In this document: positions 1 through 12,300 of the stretch, in pieces
How positions within the stretch are numbered: the stretch's first letter is position 1
Layout of the letters: each line of letters starts with the position of its first letter
Assembly: GCA_000711775.1 (NCBI GenBank)
Contig: ARYC01001086.1
Location: 1 to 64,000, forward strand
Length of the DNA stretch: 64,000 nucleotides
From: Oxytricha trifallax
Taxonomy: Eukaryota > Ciliophora > Spirotrichea > Sporadotrichida > Oxytrichidae
Direction of reading: 5' to 3'
The notes under the pieces: model-generated
Seen by the model: the letters and a program-made list of their open reading frames with translations, nothing else
The model's database searches: none
What the model was told of the DNA's origin: nothing
Translations under genes and position numbers: made by a program

Positions 1-754
1 TTAGAGAAGAGAGTCATTACTGAAGAATAATATGCTTACAAGATATATCATTTCAATTACTTCCTTGCTGATGACAAGTTACAAATAGAATTTGCTAATG
101 AGCATAATGCTCTTTAAAAGGCAAAGTAAAATGAGTGCAGGCATATCATATAGCTGAAGCTATTTTACTTGGTAAAGATCATGTAGCCTTCAGGCCTCCA
201 TTACTAGAAATGACTTACAGAAAATTATTATCTGACAATAGATGTCAGAGATAAATTAGCTAGATAGTATAGCAGATAGTTGAGCGGATTGAAGAGCTTC
301 ACAAGCTAGGTTATGTTCATAGAGACTTAAAGCCAGAGAACATCAAGATAAACTTTCAGCCTCTTAGAGTTTATATTATTGACTTCAACAGAGCTCAAAG
401 AGTGCAAGCCTCTGCATAAGGAAATGTATACGGCACTCCTGGATATTTCCCAGAGAGAGAGGATTGGAGAGATGGAGACACTTAATGGGATATCTGGGCT
501 CTAGCAGTAATAATAATAGAGAGTGACATGCCAAGAAACGATTACTTTAGCTGCAGGAGTGAGAGAGATTCTAAGCAGAGAATCAAACAATATCTCGAAA
601 AAAAAAAATAAATGGAGGTCTCAGAGAACTTGCATATTCAACTATTATCAAGCCAAGCTAAGAGAATTAACAAACAATAGAAACAATCAAACATCAACTA
701 AGAAAGATAAAATTCAGAGAACTGCCACATGACACAAAGCTTATGTTTGTGTGA
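1..754 (+). pseudogene. TBE 57-kDa ORF, kinase part, frameshifted (copy 1)
   Basis: Read with TAA/TAG as Gln, this gives the C-terminal lobe of a protein kinase-like domain: catalytic loop HRDLKPEN (about 318-341), then DFN in place of the usual DFG (about 381), then GTPGYFPE and a QWDIWAL helix. The reading frame changes twice relative to copy 3. The first change is near 165-170, just after the segment matching ECKYLIKL. The second is at the A-run near 598-609, after which the conserved tail KFRELPHD and stop TGA (752-754) follow. TBE 57-kDa proteins are known to join C2H2 fingers to a kinase domain. This copy cannot make an intact product without frameshifting. Confidence 0.85.
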
Positions 755-915
755 AATATTTAAAAAAATCGCTTGTTATACTCACTTAAATTACTAACAT
801 TTAAACATTAAACCCCAACATAAACCCTATTAAAACCCTAATAAAGTATGCACTAATAGTCTACTTTTATCAATCAAAAACTCAATCAAACTACTGAAAG
901 GGTTTTGGGGTTTTG
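1..915 (+). mobile_element. Telomere-bearing element (TBE), copy 1, right-hand part only
   Basis: The window opens inside a TBE. What remains is the 3' part of the 57-kDa zinc finger/kinase ORF and the right terminal inverted repeat. The end reads GGGTTTTGGGGTTTTG at 900-915, the G4T4G4 terminus of TBEs with one G lost, and is followed by ATT (916-918), the form of 3 bp target duplication seen for copy 3. The inner terminal repeat (about 800-899) is more diverged from copies 2 and 3 than those are from each other, so this is an older or different subfamily copy. The left end lies outside the window. Confidence 0.9.
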
Positions 916-928
916 ATTCAGAGTTGAG

Positions 929-3625
929 ATGAGTAGAGAATACAGGAAGTAGAGTATTCAGGAGTGGGAAGCTGTCGAATCTATCTTTATTAATGATCTG
1001 TTGCAGAATTAAAAAAATATCCCAAATATATTTGACAAAAAAGATTCTACTTCAAATCAAGCAACAAGAAGTCAAATTGAATTAAATATATAAATTATAA
1101 TATAAATACTTTTTAACATACTTTTAATGAAGCAAGTATATTAATGATTAAGTTATAAAATTGATAAAATTTAAAATAAAATAAATGCATCTTGACTATA
1201 ATTAAACCATAAATATAATTTATCATTAATTTTATGTCAAAGTGATGATGGTTCTTTCTTTGATGACTTAACATTTTCTGCTCTCTCTTCTATCTCGACC
1301 TAATCGCTCGCTTTTATGGAGGTAAGTTAGGAATTAACATGATGAAGATCAAAACCATAAATCAATCATGTTAAAAAATGAATTAAAATATATTAATTTT
1401 CTATTTTATACTTGATGTATTAATTTATCAAAAATTATATAAACTATATAACATTTTAAAGCTTGTTTTATATATATATATTTCGAATTTAATGCCATAA
1501 ATATTTGAATTTTAGTAATAAAATTAAATTTTAGATTAATAACAACGTATATTTAATGTTAATTGATATGTTAAAATAATTATTCTTACGTTGGAATAAT
1601 TATTCTTTTCTAGATTTAAAGAGTAATATAATAAAAATTCATATTTTATATAATTAACGAAAGTATAATTAATAGATAAATAATTCTTTTCTTTTTATTC
1701 AATAATCATTTTAAGAAATTATAATTTCCAAATATATTTATGAGATTTAAATCTTGATCATTTTTTAATTTTTGTTAAAACTGATTGAATGTTGTTTAAT
1801 CTAAGTTTTTTTATAGAATCTTGATTATTCAGCATCAATTTAAAACTAAATTGAATTTCTCTTTATTATGTAAAAAGTAATAAATCATAGATTATTATTT
1901 ATCATTTTAAACAGTAATAAAAGAAGCTAAATTTTTTATTTTAAATAAAATCCCTTATAAAGAAATAATGCATTTAGTAAAAAAGAAATTCAAAAAATTC
2001 AATATTAACTTTTGGTTGAATCATAGTGCGTAGGAATTCAAAAGTTAGTAATTTATTGCAGGCAAATAATCTCAATATAAAATTATTAAATTTAATAGTT
2101 TTTAATTCAAAACAAGGAGCCCTCAGGAAATGCAGAAATTCAAAATCCGACTTTACTAAATGACAATCGCGAAATGCTTAATTAGCACAAGTATTTAATT
2201 TAATTTGTACAATTAAATATATTGTAGAAAGCTAATTTTTTCAAGTTAGTTGAGGCATTTACAAATGGGTTTTAACAAGAAAGTTTTTCTTTAAAAAATA
2301 ATAATATCATTATTAAATTCTTTTTATAGCATATTTAGTAGTTTAAAGTTTACACATGCATGATCTTGATGGGTTCTATAAGAAAATAACATTCATTAAA
2401 AATGAAAATGGTAGAAAAAATGATCAAAATAACACTTTTCCCGATCTTCAAGCTCTCCATAATGACCAATTCAACATTAACACTATAATGGAAGATTATA
2501 ATCACTAGGACCACTTTAACGGTAGTATAGAGGCGAGTCACTAATAAATTTAAGGTGGGGGGTAATTTTTATTATTATTATAGTAACTATTTTCATTAAA
2601 TTGTATGTGCATTAATAAATTTAAGATGAGGTCTAATCATCACAAATTAGGGTGATGATCAAAGATGTCTAAATTGTCGACGATTAAACTAACCAAGTTA
2701 ATAGTCCTAAATCACAAAGTCTCTCAAATATATATTATTATAGCAAATTAATGGTAATAATTAATTAGGTATCATGTTTATCGTATTTAAAAGTGAGTTA
2801 ATTAATAAATCAAAATTAATGTAACGAAAGAAATTAATAGGATTGAAATACCTTAAAAATTGATAAAAACTTCAGAAGTTTAAATTGAGATCTCATCTCA
2901 AAATTGAAAGTAGAGTAAGGTTTGCTGGTGAGAAAATGAGAAATAGTGCTCTTAGGTACCACAAGGGTACAATGGGCTAGACTGCATATTAATCTTTTAA
3001 TTGATATTTTTAAATTTTCATATGGTTGGAATACATTTAGATTCTAAAATGTATTCAAGATTATAATTAAAATAATTCAATGTAATTTTTCTATAAATCC
3101 CACTTGTTTTTTTGTTAATAAAAAATTTATTTTTCTTGTGAGATTAATATTCTTATTTTGTGTAGAATATTTCTTATTCATATATTATATATAAAAAATA
3201 TTGAATAAAGGAGTAAAACTATTGATTTAAGAAAAAATACTTTCCATTTCAGATTAGTATTTTTTCAATTTAAATTGTAAATAGTTTTCTCAAATTTTAT
3301 TATACTCAGGAATATTATATTTGAATTTTTAAACTGTCAAACAATAATAGCTTCAAAACCTAACAATAAAAATATATTAGCAATTTTTCCGAAGAAGTTA
3401 TAATATAAATTAATCGTAAACTTTTAATTTTAATTTCAAAATTTCTTAATATTTAAATAAATTTTAGTATTATTATAATTTTCAAAGGAAAAACTTCAGC
3501 TTTTTCGCATCGAAAGATGGGTAAGGAGAGGCTTATCTTTAAATAATCTTAAAGTTATACTATATAGATGGTGTGGTCAGTGACAAACCACACTTCACAT
3601 AAAATAATTTCTTCTGCTTAATATA
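929..3625 (+). CDS. MDS cluster, possible RWD-domain protein (germline gene in pieces)
   Basis: An ATG at 929, 11 bp past the TBE target duplication, opens a reading frame beginning MSREYRKQSIQEWEAVESI and open to about 1095. The Gln-Glu-x-Glu-Ala-x-Glu-Ser-Ile pattern resembles the start of RWD domains (GCN2/RWDD family), but only this piece supports it. Further segments have coding character in the ciliate code: about 1230-1330, 2100-2200, 2350-2560 (contains HDLDGFYKKITFIKNENG), 2650-2735 (DVQIVDDQTNQVNSPKSQS), 2885-2995 (RVRFAGEKMRNSALRYHKG) and 3485-3620. They are separated by AT-rich, IES-like DNA. I did not resolve pointers here. The segments may belong to one gene or to more than one. 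Confidence 0.45.
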
Positions 3626-5800
3626 GTAATATGAGTAAATAACTATTTAAGAATATTAGGAAAATATTATTAATTTTTTTAAATAAAAGATCTTAATTAT
3701 TAATACTTAAAAATAAAATTAGTATAAGTAATTAAAACATAATAAATTATAATTTAAAAAATGTTGGAATATAAGAAATTAAAATTTATGATCTAGATTT
3801 ATAATTTACTTTAATCAAATTAAGTCCAATTATTTAATTCAAAGATTTCAAATAAATTCAAGTATAAAAGCTCTTAAAAACATGAAAAATAATTCAAATA
3901 ATAATAAGTTTTGTATTTTTATATATTTTTATGCTAAATTATTGATCTATATTTATATGAATGAGTTAAAAACATTCTATTATCTAACTGAATAATTTTT
4001 TTAATAAAATTATAAATTTTTAAATATGCTGCTTAATAGTTGCATGAGAATTATAAAAATATTAGTTAGAAATTTTATGATAAATTTACATTATCATCTT
4101 TAACTAAAGTATAATTGAGATTGCATATCATTATTTAATTTTAAATTTTTTTAATTTGGGTATTATTGATATTATTTTTATAGTATTTTAGATAAATGAA
4201 AATAAATTATATTGTAATATATACCCCTTATCATAATTTATTTTGTAAGAGCAAGTAATAAAATCTATTAATATTTCATCACAATTATCTTAATATTCCA
4301 GATATCCTTACTTAATAAGATATTGAATTAGCAAATTTTATTGAATATATTCGAAAATAGAAATTTATAACAATTTGTGAAGTATGCTATAAAAAATAAA
4401 ACTAATATAAACAAAAAATAATTAAACTCAAATAAAATTTTTTACAAAATTAATGAAAAATACTATGCTAAAAAATCAAATATAGTTACAATATACTCAT
4501 AAAAGAATAATTAAGTTTTATTTGGGATATTGATATATAAAATAAATAATTGAAGCTATTGATATAAGTTTATTAAATTCTTAAAAAAACTTCTTAAGTT
4601 TGTGCTTCAATCAAATTTAGAAGTTATAACTCTTCTTTAATATTGTTCAAATTTATAGATTTCAGATCAAATATTGATTCATATCTTAATTAATTAATAA
4701 GTTTGTTAAATTAATTTCTGAAATAGCAAGACGAAGAAAGATTTATATTGCTTAATTATAATGAATTTACTATTATTTTTTCTTAATTTATTATCTACAA
4801 GTATTATTAAAATTTGTAAAAATATATTTGTAAGTAATATATACAAACTATAATGCAACAGTTTGAAGACAATTTAACTCCAAAACCCCTTAAGTAGTTT
4901 AATAAATAAATAAGTGCTTTTGATTTATCTAAGTAATTATGAGTGTTTGAAATTTTTAATCATTTTAGTAAATATATAATTTTTAAATTTCAAAAGAGTT
5001 TTTACCTAAATTAAGAGTTAAGTTATTCAATTAAAAAAAAGAAAAAGATTAAAAACAATATGATAGTGATTAATTTATTGTGGAACCTTAGCAGACATAA
5101 TCTTATTCACATTTACTTCATATTTAAATTATCCTTCTTGAATTCCCGTTGAATTATAATTGTAAATATAATTAATTAATTACTTTTTTAATTTAATTAA
5201 AATAGATTTATCTCAATAATTTATTATTTTAAAGCCATTTAATACCAATATGCTATTTATAAGTTTTATGCTTAATACTTCTTATAACACAAATTGAAGC
5301 TTTTCTCGAATTAGAAACAATTTGATAATATTTATTTGCATTATTAAGATAAATTTAATATATTTTATATTTATAAAATGATTCAATTTAAGATTATTTT
5401 CTGATAATAAACACTAAAATATCAAAAATTAATATATATTGTAATATTTTATGATAAAACATCCAATTTCATGAATATAATATGATGAAATGCTTGCTTT
5501 TTATTATAAATATTACAATAAATTCTAAAAAATAAAATAATGTAAAAGAAAACTCTTATTAAACAGAAGATTTCTAAATAATTATTACTATAAATTAAAA
5601 CACACCCTAATACCCAACATTTTTAATTATAATCCAAATATAAAAAATCTAATATATAGTTCGGTATTAGGGTTTTTTAATATCCAAAAATCCTCTACAT
5701 AAACTTCTTACTCACAAAATATTCAATAAATATAAAGTTATATCATGGCATAAGACTCAAATTTATATAAAAACTTTATCATTAACTTAAAATATTGCAA
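3626..5800. other. AT-rich non-coding stretch with a TBE end relic
   Basis: No convincing coding segment on either strand. It contains a degraded TBE terminus near 4880. Near 5604 and 5664 there is a short inverted pair (CCCTAATACC and GGTATTAGGG, about 50 bp apart). Otherwise it is A/T homopolymer-rich sequence typical of IES or intergenic germline DNA. Confidence 0.6.
4880..4935 (+). repeat. Degraded solo TBE terminal repeat
   Basis: The stretch reads CCAAAACCCCTTAAGTAGTT, then, after an AT insertion, ATAAGTGCTTTTGATTT. It aligns with the left TBE terminus of copy 2 (CAAAACCCCTTAGTGAGG, then ATAAGTGCTTTGATTT). Only one C4A4 unit remains, and no transposase or second terminus is visible nearby. 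It is probably a footprint or relic of an old insertion. Confidence 0.6.
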
Positions 5801-7075
5801 TGGGAGAATCAAGATACAACAGGAAACTATTCGCCTAAGAAAATACCCTATAAAGCCTCAAATTTTTATAAAACTCTAAAGTCATAATTATTTAATTTAT
5901 TAAGTCTTATGGGATATATTCGATTTTTTTAATATAAGATAAAAAAAGACAAGCAAGAGAGTTGGCTTGATGATAATTAATATTTCTCAACTGAGGCCAG
6001 CTCATGTGAAAGTATAAATCCAATTCACTCAAAATGTCAATATTGCTATATATTTATATAAATATATATCTTAATTTATATTAATGTTTGTAAATTGTAA
6101 AATTAGATTTATTTTAAACTCCCCCCCCTTATTGTAATACACAAAACAGCAATCAACAGATTCTCTAAAATAAAAAAAGCAAAATATTTAGGGAACTGTG
6201 ATTCAAAATCCAGGTTACGTCTAAAATTTGAGCGGGGAAGATGACGCAACCTACATGTAAACAATCGCACCTTATAAAGATGGCTTTCTTATTAATGTTG
6301 AAAAAAATGAGACAAAACACCATGCAATATTTATTTTAATATCACAACGACTTATTCCCCTATTTTTAATCAAAATTTATAGGTAAATTATAATAATTAT
6401 TTTAAATTTACATTTAATCCCCTATAAAAATTAATATAAATATATTTTTCATGTAAATTATGTCCAAAATTATTTAGAAGATGATCTAATTAACAAAAAG
6501 TATACAGATGAGCAAAATAACTTCAGAAATTAATAGCTCACAAACGGATACCTTACATAAAACCATTTCCCATCATTTTTTAATATATCTTAAGATATGC
6601 ACTTAAATATTTAATTCATATTCATAAATTTGAATTTATAAGTATACCTCCCCCCTTTCATGATTATGTGTTACATTACTTTTATTTATTAATGAAATTT
6701 AAGAAAATAAATAATTTTTATTTTGTTTTTATATCATTTAACGATGTCCCTTTGCCTTAACTTTAAGACGTTAGCTCATACTTGGGTGAAGGTGGATCCC
6801 AACATAATATCTTTTATGATAACCCATAGAATAATTATGTGAATCCAATCATTTTCAAATATTAAATTTATATATAAGTAGAGAATATTATAAATCCAAG
6901 TTATATTTCAGGAGGAGTTTTTTCATAACAATAATGCAATTTAAATTAAAATGAGTTTAATTATCAATCAGGCTTCGCTTTAAATCAATTTAATAATAAT
7001 AATCTTAATATTGCAAAATTAATTAAATAAAGTAAATATGTACCTACCCCTATTAAACATAATATATAATTTTAT
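5801..7075 (+). CDS. MDS cluster encoding an N/Q-rich protein of unknown function
   Basis: The ATG at 5801 begins MGESRYNRKLFAQENTLQSL in the ciliate code. Later segments are clearly protein-like: about 5940-6050 (SWLDDNQYFSTEASSCES), 6170-6345 (SGEDDATYMQTIAPYKDG), 6475-6590 (KKYTDEQNNFRNQQLTNGYL), 6735-6860 (QDVSSYLGEGGSQHNIFYDN) and 6910-7060 (NEFNYQSGFALNQFNNNN). Each is flanked by AT-rich DNA, and several spacers hold short C-runs (6121-6128 and near 6652). No domain is recognised. The order looks unscrambled, but pointers were not established and the stop codon was not located. Confidence 0.5.
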
Positions 7076-7767
7076 TAAAAGCAATCAATTGCTAACAATT
7101 ATGAATAAGTAATAAAAAAGGTATTAAGTATTAAGGAATGCGTTTTGTGAGAAAATCTAGAATAATAATTTTTTTTAATTTAACTTGAGATTTTTTAAAC
7201 TAAGAAAGTTTTAAGTTTTTAATATTAGTTATTTTGTTAATTTTAATCATTATCAAAATCTAAAGAAATTTATATTAAAATTTAGATTTAATAATGTTTC
7301 TGTTTCTTGGTAAAGCATATTTTATAAGAAAATTATACAATAATGGAAATGAATAAAACTATAACAATGAGTGCTTTGCTAACAAATCTTATCAATCTAT
7401 ATAGTTTATAAGTTTACATATTATTTGACATATGTTTATTTATCAAGAGCTTCGAGAATTTTAAGGTAATTAGCCATACGATTATCAGTTTTGCTATGTT
7501 AAAAATCTCAAAATAATGTCAGATATTATTTTAGGATTGCTTATTTAAATTAAAATAACACATAATTAGCAATTATTGTTTTTTCAATGAATTAATAAAA
7601 AGGAAATGCTAGAATTTTAAATGAAATACTATTTTAAACTATATACTTATATACTTAAAAAGAATTCCTTTTCTTTTATTATGAACAAGCTTTATATAAA
7701 ATTATCATCTAAATTTTGTATAATAAAATATGGAAGAATAGTTTTAATAATCCTCAGCAATATTCAA
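7076..7767. other. AT-rich spacer
   Basis: No supported gene. A stretch at about 7435-7500 could be read as a short coding segment but has no distinguishing motif. Confidence 0.4.
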
Positions 7768-7924
7768 TATTGTAGGAATACATTCGATTTGGGAAATGAA
7801 TTTAAATTAAATTAATTAAATATTAAAATCATGGCAGTTATTAAATCAAAAGTACTTAAAATTGAAAAATAAATGGATTCTACGGTAGATCCCGCAATTT
7901 TAGCTGCAATTTATTATTGGCAAT

Positions 7925-8009
7925 CAAAACCCCAAAACCCCTTAGTGAGGTTTATAAGTGCTTTGATTTGTAGGGTATAGTTGGGGTCTTATTGGGGTTA
8001 GTAGAGAAA
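7925..8009 (+). repeat. TBE copy 2, left terminal inverted repeat
   Basis: About 85 bp, starting with telomeric C4A4C4 and ending near GTTAGTAGAGAAA. It matches the right end with very few differences, one being TTGGGGTT against TTGGGTT. Confidence 0.9.
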
Positions 8010-8026
8010 TTAGGCCAATTTTCAAA

Positions 8027-9091
8027 ATGAGAAATAGAAATTAGCGAAATTTAGGGTCTATTTATGATGAGTAATATTTAGATTTACTGCTTAAGCTTAG
8101 GTATGGTACAAGTATTAATATAGACTAAGTCAAACCAGTGTTGAATTATACAGCCATAGCAAGACTCCTACACAAGAGTGCCCCAACCGTTAGGTATCAT
8201 TGCTTGTTAGCTGTTTAACATTATAACTCAGGCTCTAGAAAACATCCTGCAAGAAAATAAAAGTTCTCACAGGTCCATATTGACTATCTCTGTGACTCTA
8301 AGACATTAAAGTATTGAGCTCACTTTCCTCTTGACTAACGAGCTGTCATGTTTCATCGCAAGTTTCCAGACATGCGTATCTCTCCTTAGACTATAGCCAA
8401 TATTTATAGACGAAATGGTATTACTTTCAAGACTGTCAACAGAGTTAAGAGAGTGATTGATTTTACAGTGCCATTTTATAGTAATAATTTAAACTATATA
8501 TATGATTAAATGCAGAGAGCTATTGATAATAACATCAAGTTCATACATGCAGATGAAGCTGTGTTTACGTTCAACACTTTTATTAATAAGTCATGGTACA
8601 AGAAGTATGATAACATAGAAGTTTATGACTAAAAAGTAAAGGTAGTCACTCATGCAATTTTAGCTGGTATAAGTGAAAATTCAGGCTTAGAGAGTTATGT
8701 GATTCACCCTCGCTCTATTAAGCGAGAGTAGTATATAGAGATCCTACATAAGCTCAGAGAGAAGTATAGCAACCAAGAGATCATCCTGTTTGTTGATAAC
8801 CTATCAGTTCATAAGACTAAGGAGTCTAAGAAAGCTTATGAAGAGTTAAACATAACTCCTGTATACAACGTTCCTTACAGCCCTTAATTTAATGGAATAG
8901 AATTCTACTGGAGTTAAATAAAGACTCACTACAAGAAGCTTCTGCTGTATCATCTTATGCATGACTTGCCCATCGATACAGTAGACTTGATTCAAAGCAG
9001 CTGTAAGAGAGTGAGCGTAGATAAGACAACAATTTGTGCGAGAAAGGGAAGAATGAATGTTTATAAATAAGTTTTAGATTTAAACGAATGA
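8027..9091 (+). CDS. TBE 42-kDa transposase (IS630/Tc1-type DDE), open reading frame
   Basis: ATG 8027 to TGA 9089-9091, 354 codons, the expected size for the TBE 42-kDa protein. It starts MRNRNQRNLGSIYDEQYLDL. An N-terminal helix-turn-helix-like region is followed by the DDE catalytic core: first acidic residue in FIHADEAVFTF, second in LFVDNLSVHK, third in PYSPQFNGIEFYW, where the final Glu is catalytic. In these ciliates TBE transposases are thought to act in excision of germline DNA during macronuclear development as well as in transposition. I saw no in-frame TGA, unlike copy 3, so this is the only full-length transposase in the window. TAA/TAG codons inside it serve as Gln. Confidence 0.92.
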
Positions 9092-9348
9092 ATATATTCA
9101 CATATTAAACTGGCCCATAAATGGGTTTGGCTCCTCTTTCTTCTCCTCTTCTTATGGCTTGCTTGGGCCCATATTTCTTCTCTTTGTGCCAGCTCCTGCA
9201 TCTATGTTCATTTCATCTGGCTTTTAAACATCTTTATAAAGTCTCTTGCTCACTTCATGAATTTTCTGTGACTTTCTCTCTCTATGAACCTTAGCATGCT
9301 CTTTCATAAGATATATACCAGTGCCAGATTTTCCTACAAAGTTATATG

Positions 9349-9886
9349 TCAAAGCTTACTTGAAAGATAAGGATGCTTCTTAAGTTCCTCTAGCCAAGCT
9401 GAGCTTATTAGAATGCCTTGCTTCTTCTAGTCTTCAGGAGAAATAGAATATCGTTTCTTATGTGCTTATTCAATAATTTCTCTGAGATAATCCTCTTTTA
9501 TTGGACCAGAACACCAAAGAAGAAGTTCCTCTCTGGGAGTTTATTAGAGAGTTGTTTCTTGGTAGGAAGGTAAACTACCACTTCCTAATCTTACATGGCA
9601 TCCTCATAAAGATTAGTGACTGAAATCTCAGGGTAGTTGGGAATTTCTATTAGTTTAATCTCTTTATTTTTAAAAGCTTTCTTCTCCTCACAAAGTATTG
9701 CTTTCAAGAATGAAATTTTGGTACCTTCCATCATTGGAAGGAAAAAACCAACTGTATAATATGTTAATAGTCATCTATTTATCTTACCATGTAAAGTTAG
9801 ATATCGATAGAGATCTTCTTTACTTCTGAATCTTGAGATCATTTCTTGAGCCTCGACTCTTTCATTTGATCATTGAGTGATTCCAT
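9349..9886 (-). pseudogene. TBE 22-kDa ORF, broken (copy 2)
   Basis: Homologue of the intact copy 3 ORF on the same strand, convergent with the transposase. The start MESLNDQMK is followed by a one-base deletion relative to copy 3; restoring the frame gives EAQEMISRFRSKEDLYRYL. A TGA then appears where copy 3 reads through KLIVANLYYVVG. The C-terminal part ends SAWLEELKKHPYLSSKL and TGA. The role of the TBE 22-kDa protein is not established. Confidence 0.8.
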
Positions 9887-10450
9887 CTTTGTTCCTCTTC
9901 CTATAAATGAATTTCAAATTATAATTTATAGACTTCTGGATCCTATTCTTTAAAATCTTACTATTAAATATGGGGATCTTATAGGAGGTCAACCCTGCAA
10001 AGATACATGGAGAAAGCTTGCAGAAGCTGTAACAAACTGCAGAGATGGAGCTCCATTTAAATCAATTTAGTTCCATTAAATTAGTACTAAATTTGTTTAA
10101 TTTAATTAGTACTGGTACTAAATTCGTTTAATTTTAATGGTACCAATTTAATAGTACCAAAACTTAATTAGTACCTAGTTTTAAACTAATGAGGTTTTAA
10201 TGGAAAAGTTCCAATATGGTTCAAAACCTAATTGGTACCAGTACCAACCTGAATTTTATCTATGTTGGTACCAAAATTAAAAAAATTAAGCATGAAATTA
10301 GAAAAATTATAGTAATAAACTAAGTATAAATATGATATCTAACTCTTCAATATCAACCATTATTGTTGCAGTGCCAACTCCTATACAGAGTAAATATAAC
10401 TAGAGAGGCAATTAAAGCTTTATAATAGAAATTTAAATTTGAATTTAAAC

Positions 10451-11900
10451 ATGGCGGCTAACTTAAATAAAAAAGCAATCTCTCTTGGAACAGGATAATC
10501 ATAGCCAAACTTTGGCTCAACTAAAAAGCCTGAAATTATTTATGTTGAGAGGGAGGTAGAGCTGAAAGCTCTTGAGTTTGAAGCAGAGGTTTTTATCATA
10601 GAAATTTTAAACCAGAGGGAGAGCACAGAGATAGGAGTTTAAACTCAAATTGATTATATTGAGGAAGAAAAAGAACAGATACCAGTTGAAAAAATAAAAA
10701 CATTTTAATGTTAAGAGTGCTAGAATTTTTTCTCAACTGAATAAAGCTTGAAAAGGCATTAAAAAGAGATACATTCTGGAAAGCCTAAGGTGTATTTCAA
10801 GCACGATAAGGTAGATGGCAGGTATTAGTGCACAACATGCATGAAGTCATATACTCACTCAGCTAAAGTTAAAAGGCATATGCAAAAGCATCACCTTAGT
10901 GAGTTCTTGATTTAAGATGTAGATACTCAAAAACTAGTACCAGCAAAGAGAAAATCAAATACTCTTGAGTCTCAGAGAGAATAGCAGGAAAGGCTCAAGA
11001 AGCAGAAACGATTTGAAACAATGAATCAACCTGCAGGAAATATCTTTTTAGCATGTTTCTAAGAGAGAGCTATGTATATTCCTGCATTGAATGCAGTTGA
11101 TCTTAGCAGTTCCATTGAAAATTATTTGAATATAAGCGTGCCTAACAAAGTAAAGCTCATTGTGATTGATGAGTATGCATATAAGGTTTACCCTTTCAGT
11201 TATCTAATTAAGAATGAGCAGTACCAGAATGAATTCGCTAACGAATATATGGTTCTAAGAGAAGCACAGAGAAGAGACTGCAAGAATTTGCTAAAGTTAG
11301 ATGGGGGTTATTTTAGGCTTTGGTTTCATCGCACTTAGACTAAAGAAATTTGAAATGACTCTTAGAGACTATTTATATCATAACAGATACCCAAATGATT
11401 TGAATGATATTCTATCAGATATGATAAAGGGTGTCAAAGAGTTGCATGAACTTGGATATGTTCATAGAGATTTGAAGCCTGAAAATGTTATGTTGAACAT
11501 ATGCCCTTTAGAAGTAGTTGTCATCGATTTCAATAGAGCATTACGGTAAGAAAATATAACCTTAGCTAAGGTTCTTGGAACCCCTGGATACTTTCCAATC
11601 AGAGAGAAGTGGACCAATGGTTCAGTATAATGGGATGTATGGGCAGTTGCTGCTATTATATTAGAGAGCGATATGGAAAGTATGTCTTACTTTGGCACAA
11701 AGCATGAAAAATAATCAATTAGCTTAGCTTAGAAACATATAAAGTAGGAAGATGTAAGCGAAGAAATTAGAAATTTAGTAGAGATGATAATAGTAAGAGC
11801 TCCTCACTATCCTAGATAATCATTAGACGACATGCTTGAACCACTAAAGACAGCAAGATTCAAGAGATATAACAAAGACAAGCAAATTAAATTCGTTTGA
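10451..11900 (+). pseudogene. TBE 57-kDa C2H2 zinc finger/kinase ORF with one frameshift (copy 2)
   Basis: ATG 10451 begins MAANLNKKAISLGTGQSQ. Two C2H2 fingers are visible: CQECQNFFSTEQSLKRHQ..H and CTTCMKSYTHSAKVKRHMQKH. A kinase-like domain follows, with a possible VAIK-type Lys in YAYKVYPF, HRDLKPEN, DFN instead of DFG, GTPGYFP and QWDVWAV. No glycine-rich loop is evident before the Lys. The ORF closes at TGA 11898-11900. A run of five Gs near 11303-11307 shifts the frame; four would keep it open into ILGFGFIALRLKKFEMTL. The role of the protein is unknown, but fusion of DNA-binding fingers to a kinase is the known architecture of this TBE gene. Confidence 0.85.
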
Positions 11901-11954
11901 GTTAAATCACCTAATAATCATTAAATTTACATTAAATTCATATCAATCCTGCAT

Positions 11955-12038
11955 TTTCTCTACTAACCCAATAAGACCCCAACTATACCCTACAAATCAA
12001 AGCACTTATAAACCTCACTAAGGGGTTTTGGGGTTTTG
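11955..12038 (-). repeat. TBE copy 2, right terminal inverted repeat
   Basis: Inverted counterpart of 7925-8009, ending GGGGTTTTGGGGTTTTG, followed by the AAT target duplication. Confidence 0.9.
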
Positions 12039-12300
12039 AATATTCCTAAATCATCCCAGGAAGCGAGATATTTTGGTTTTGAGCTAACTCCCAAAAATAG
12101 TATAATAGGCTTTTCTCGCTTGTGCGATGAGATAAATTCATTATAGCAATAACAACCACCGTCTCATTTTTAATGCGCTATCCAGAGAGTATAATATTGT
12201 CAGGGTTTGGAGACATTTTCCAAAAACATAACTGAAGGTAATTAATAATTAATTAATTTATATTTTAATTCATTTTCCCAAATCGAATGTATTCCTACAA

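Larger units (their letters stand above)
7925..12038 (+). mobile_element. Telomere-bearing element (TBE), copy 2, complete (4114 bp)
   Basis: Complete element bounded by CAAAACCCCAAAACCCC at 7925 and GGGGTTTTGGGGTTTTG ending at 12038, with AAT duplicated on both sides (7922-7924 and 12039-12041). Its length matches the known 4.1 kb TBE size. It holds the three TBE genes in the usual arrangement: transposase (+), 22-kDa ORF (-) and zinc finger/kinase ORF (+). The transposase is open; the 22-kDa and 57-kDa ORFs are broken. Confidence 0.96.
7770..12300. mobile_element. Short TA-flanked inverted-repeat element (about 414 bp) interrupted by a TBE
   Basis: The outer ends are inverted copies: TTGTAGGAATACATTCGATT from 7770 and its complement ending at 12300. 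Similarity runs inward for about 75 bp. Both sides are flanked by TA (7768-7769 and 12301-12302), the target duplication expected of Tc1/mariner-like elements. Removing the TBE (7925-12038) and one AAT copy leaves about 414 bp with no ORF, so it looks like a non-autonomous MITE. Its ends match the foldback at 56734-57144, although the two interiors differ. Confidence 0.8.

Noticed and set aside
100..11340. Programmed frameshifting in the TBE kinase ORF, because copies 1 and 2 shift at nearly the same site
   Set aside because: The shifts are in opposite directions, one lies in a G-run, and copy 3 reads through the site in frame. Independent decay is simpler.
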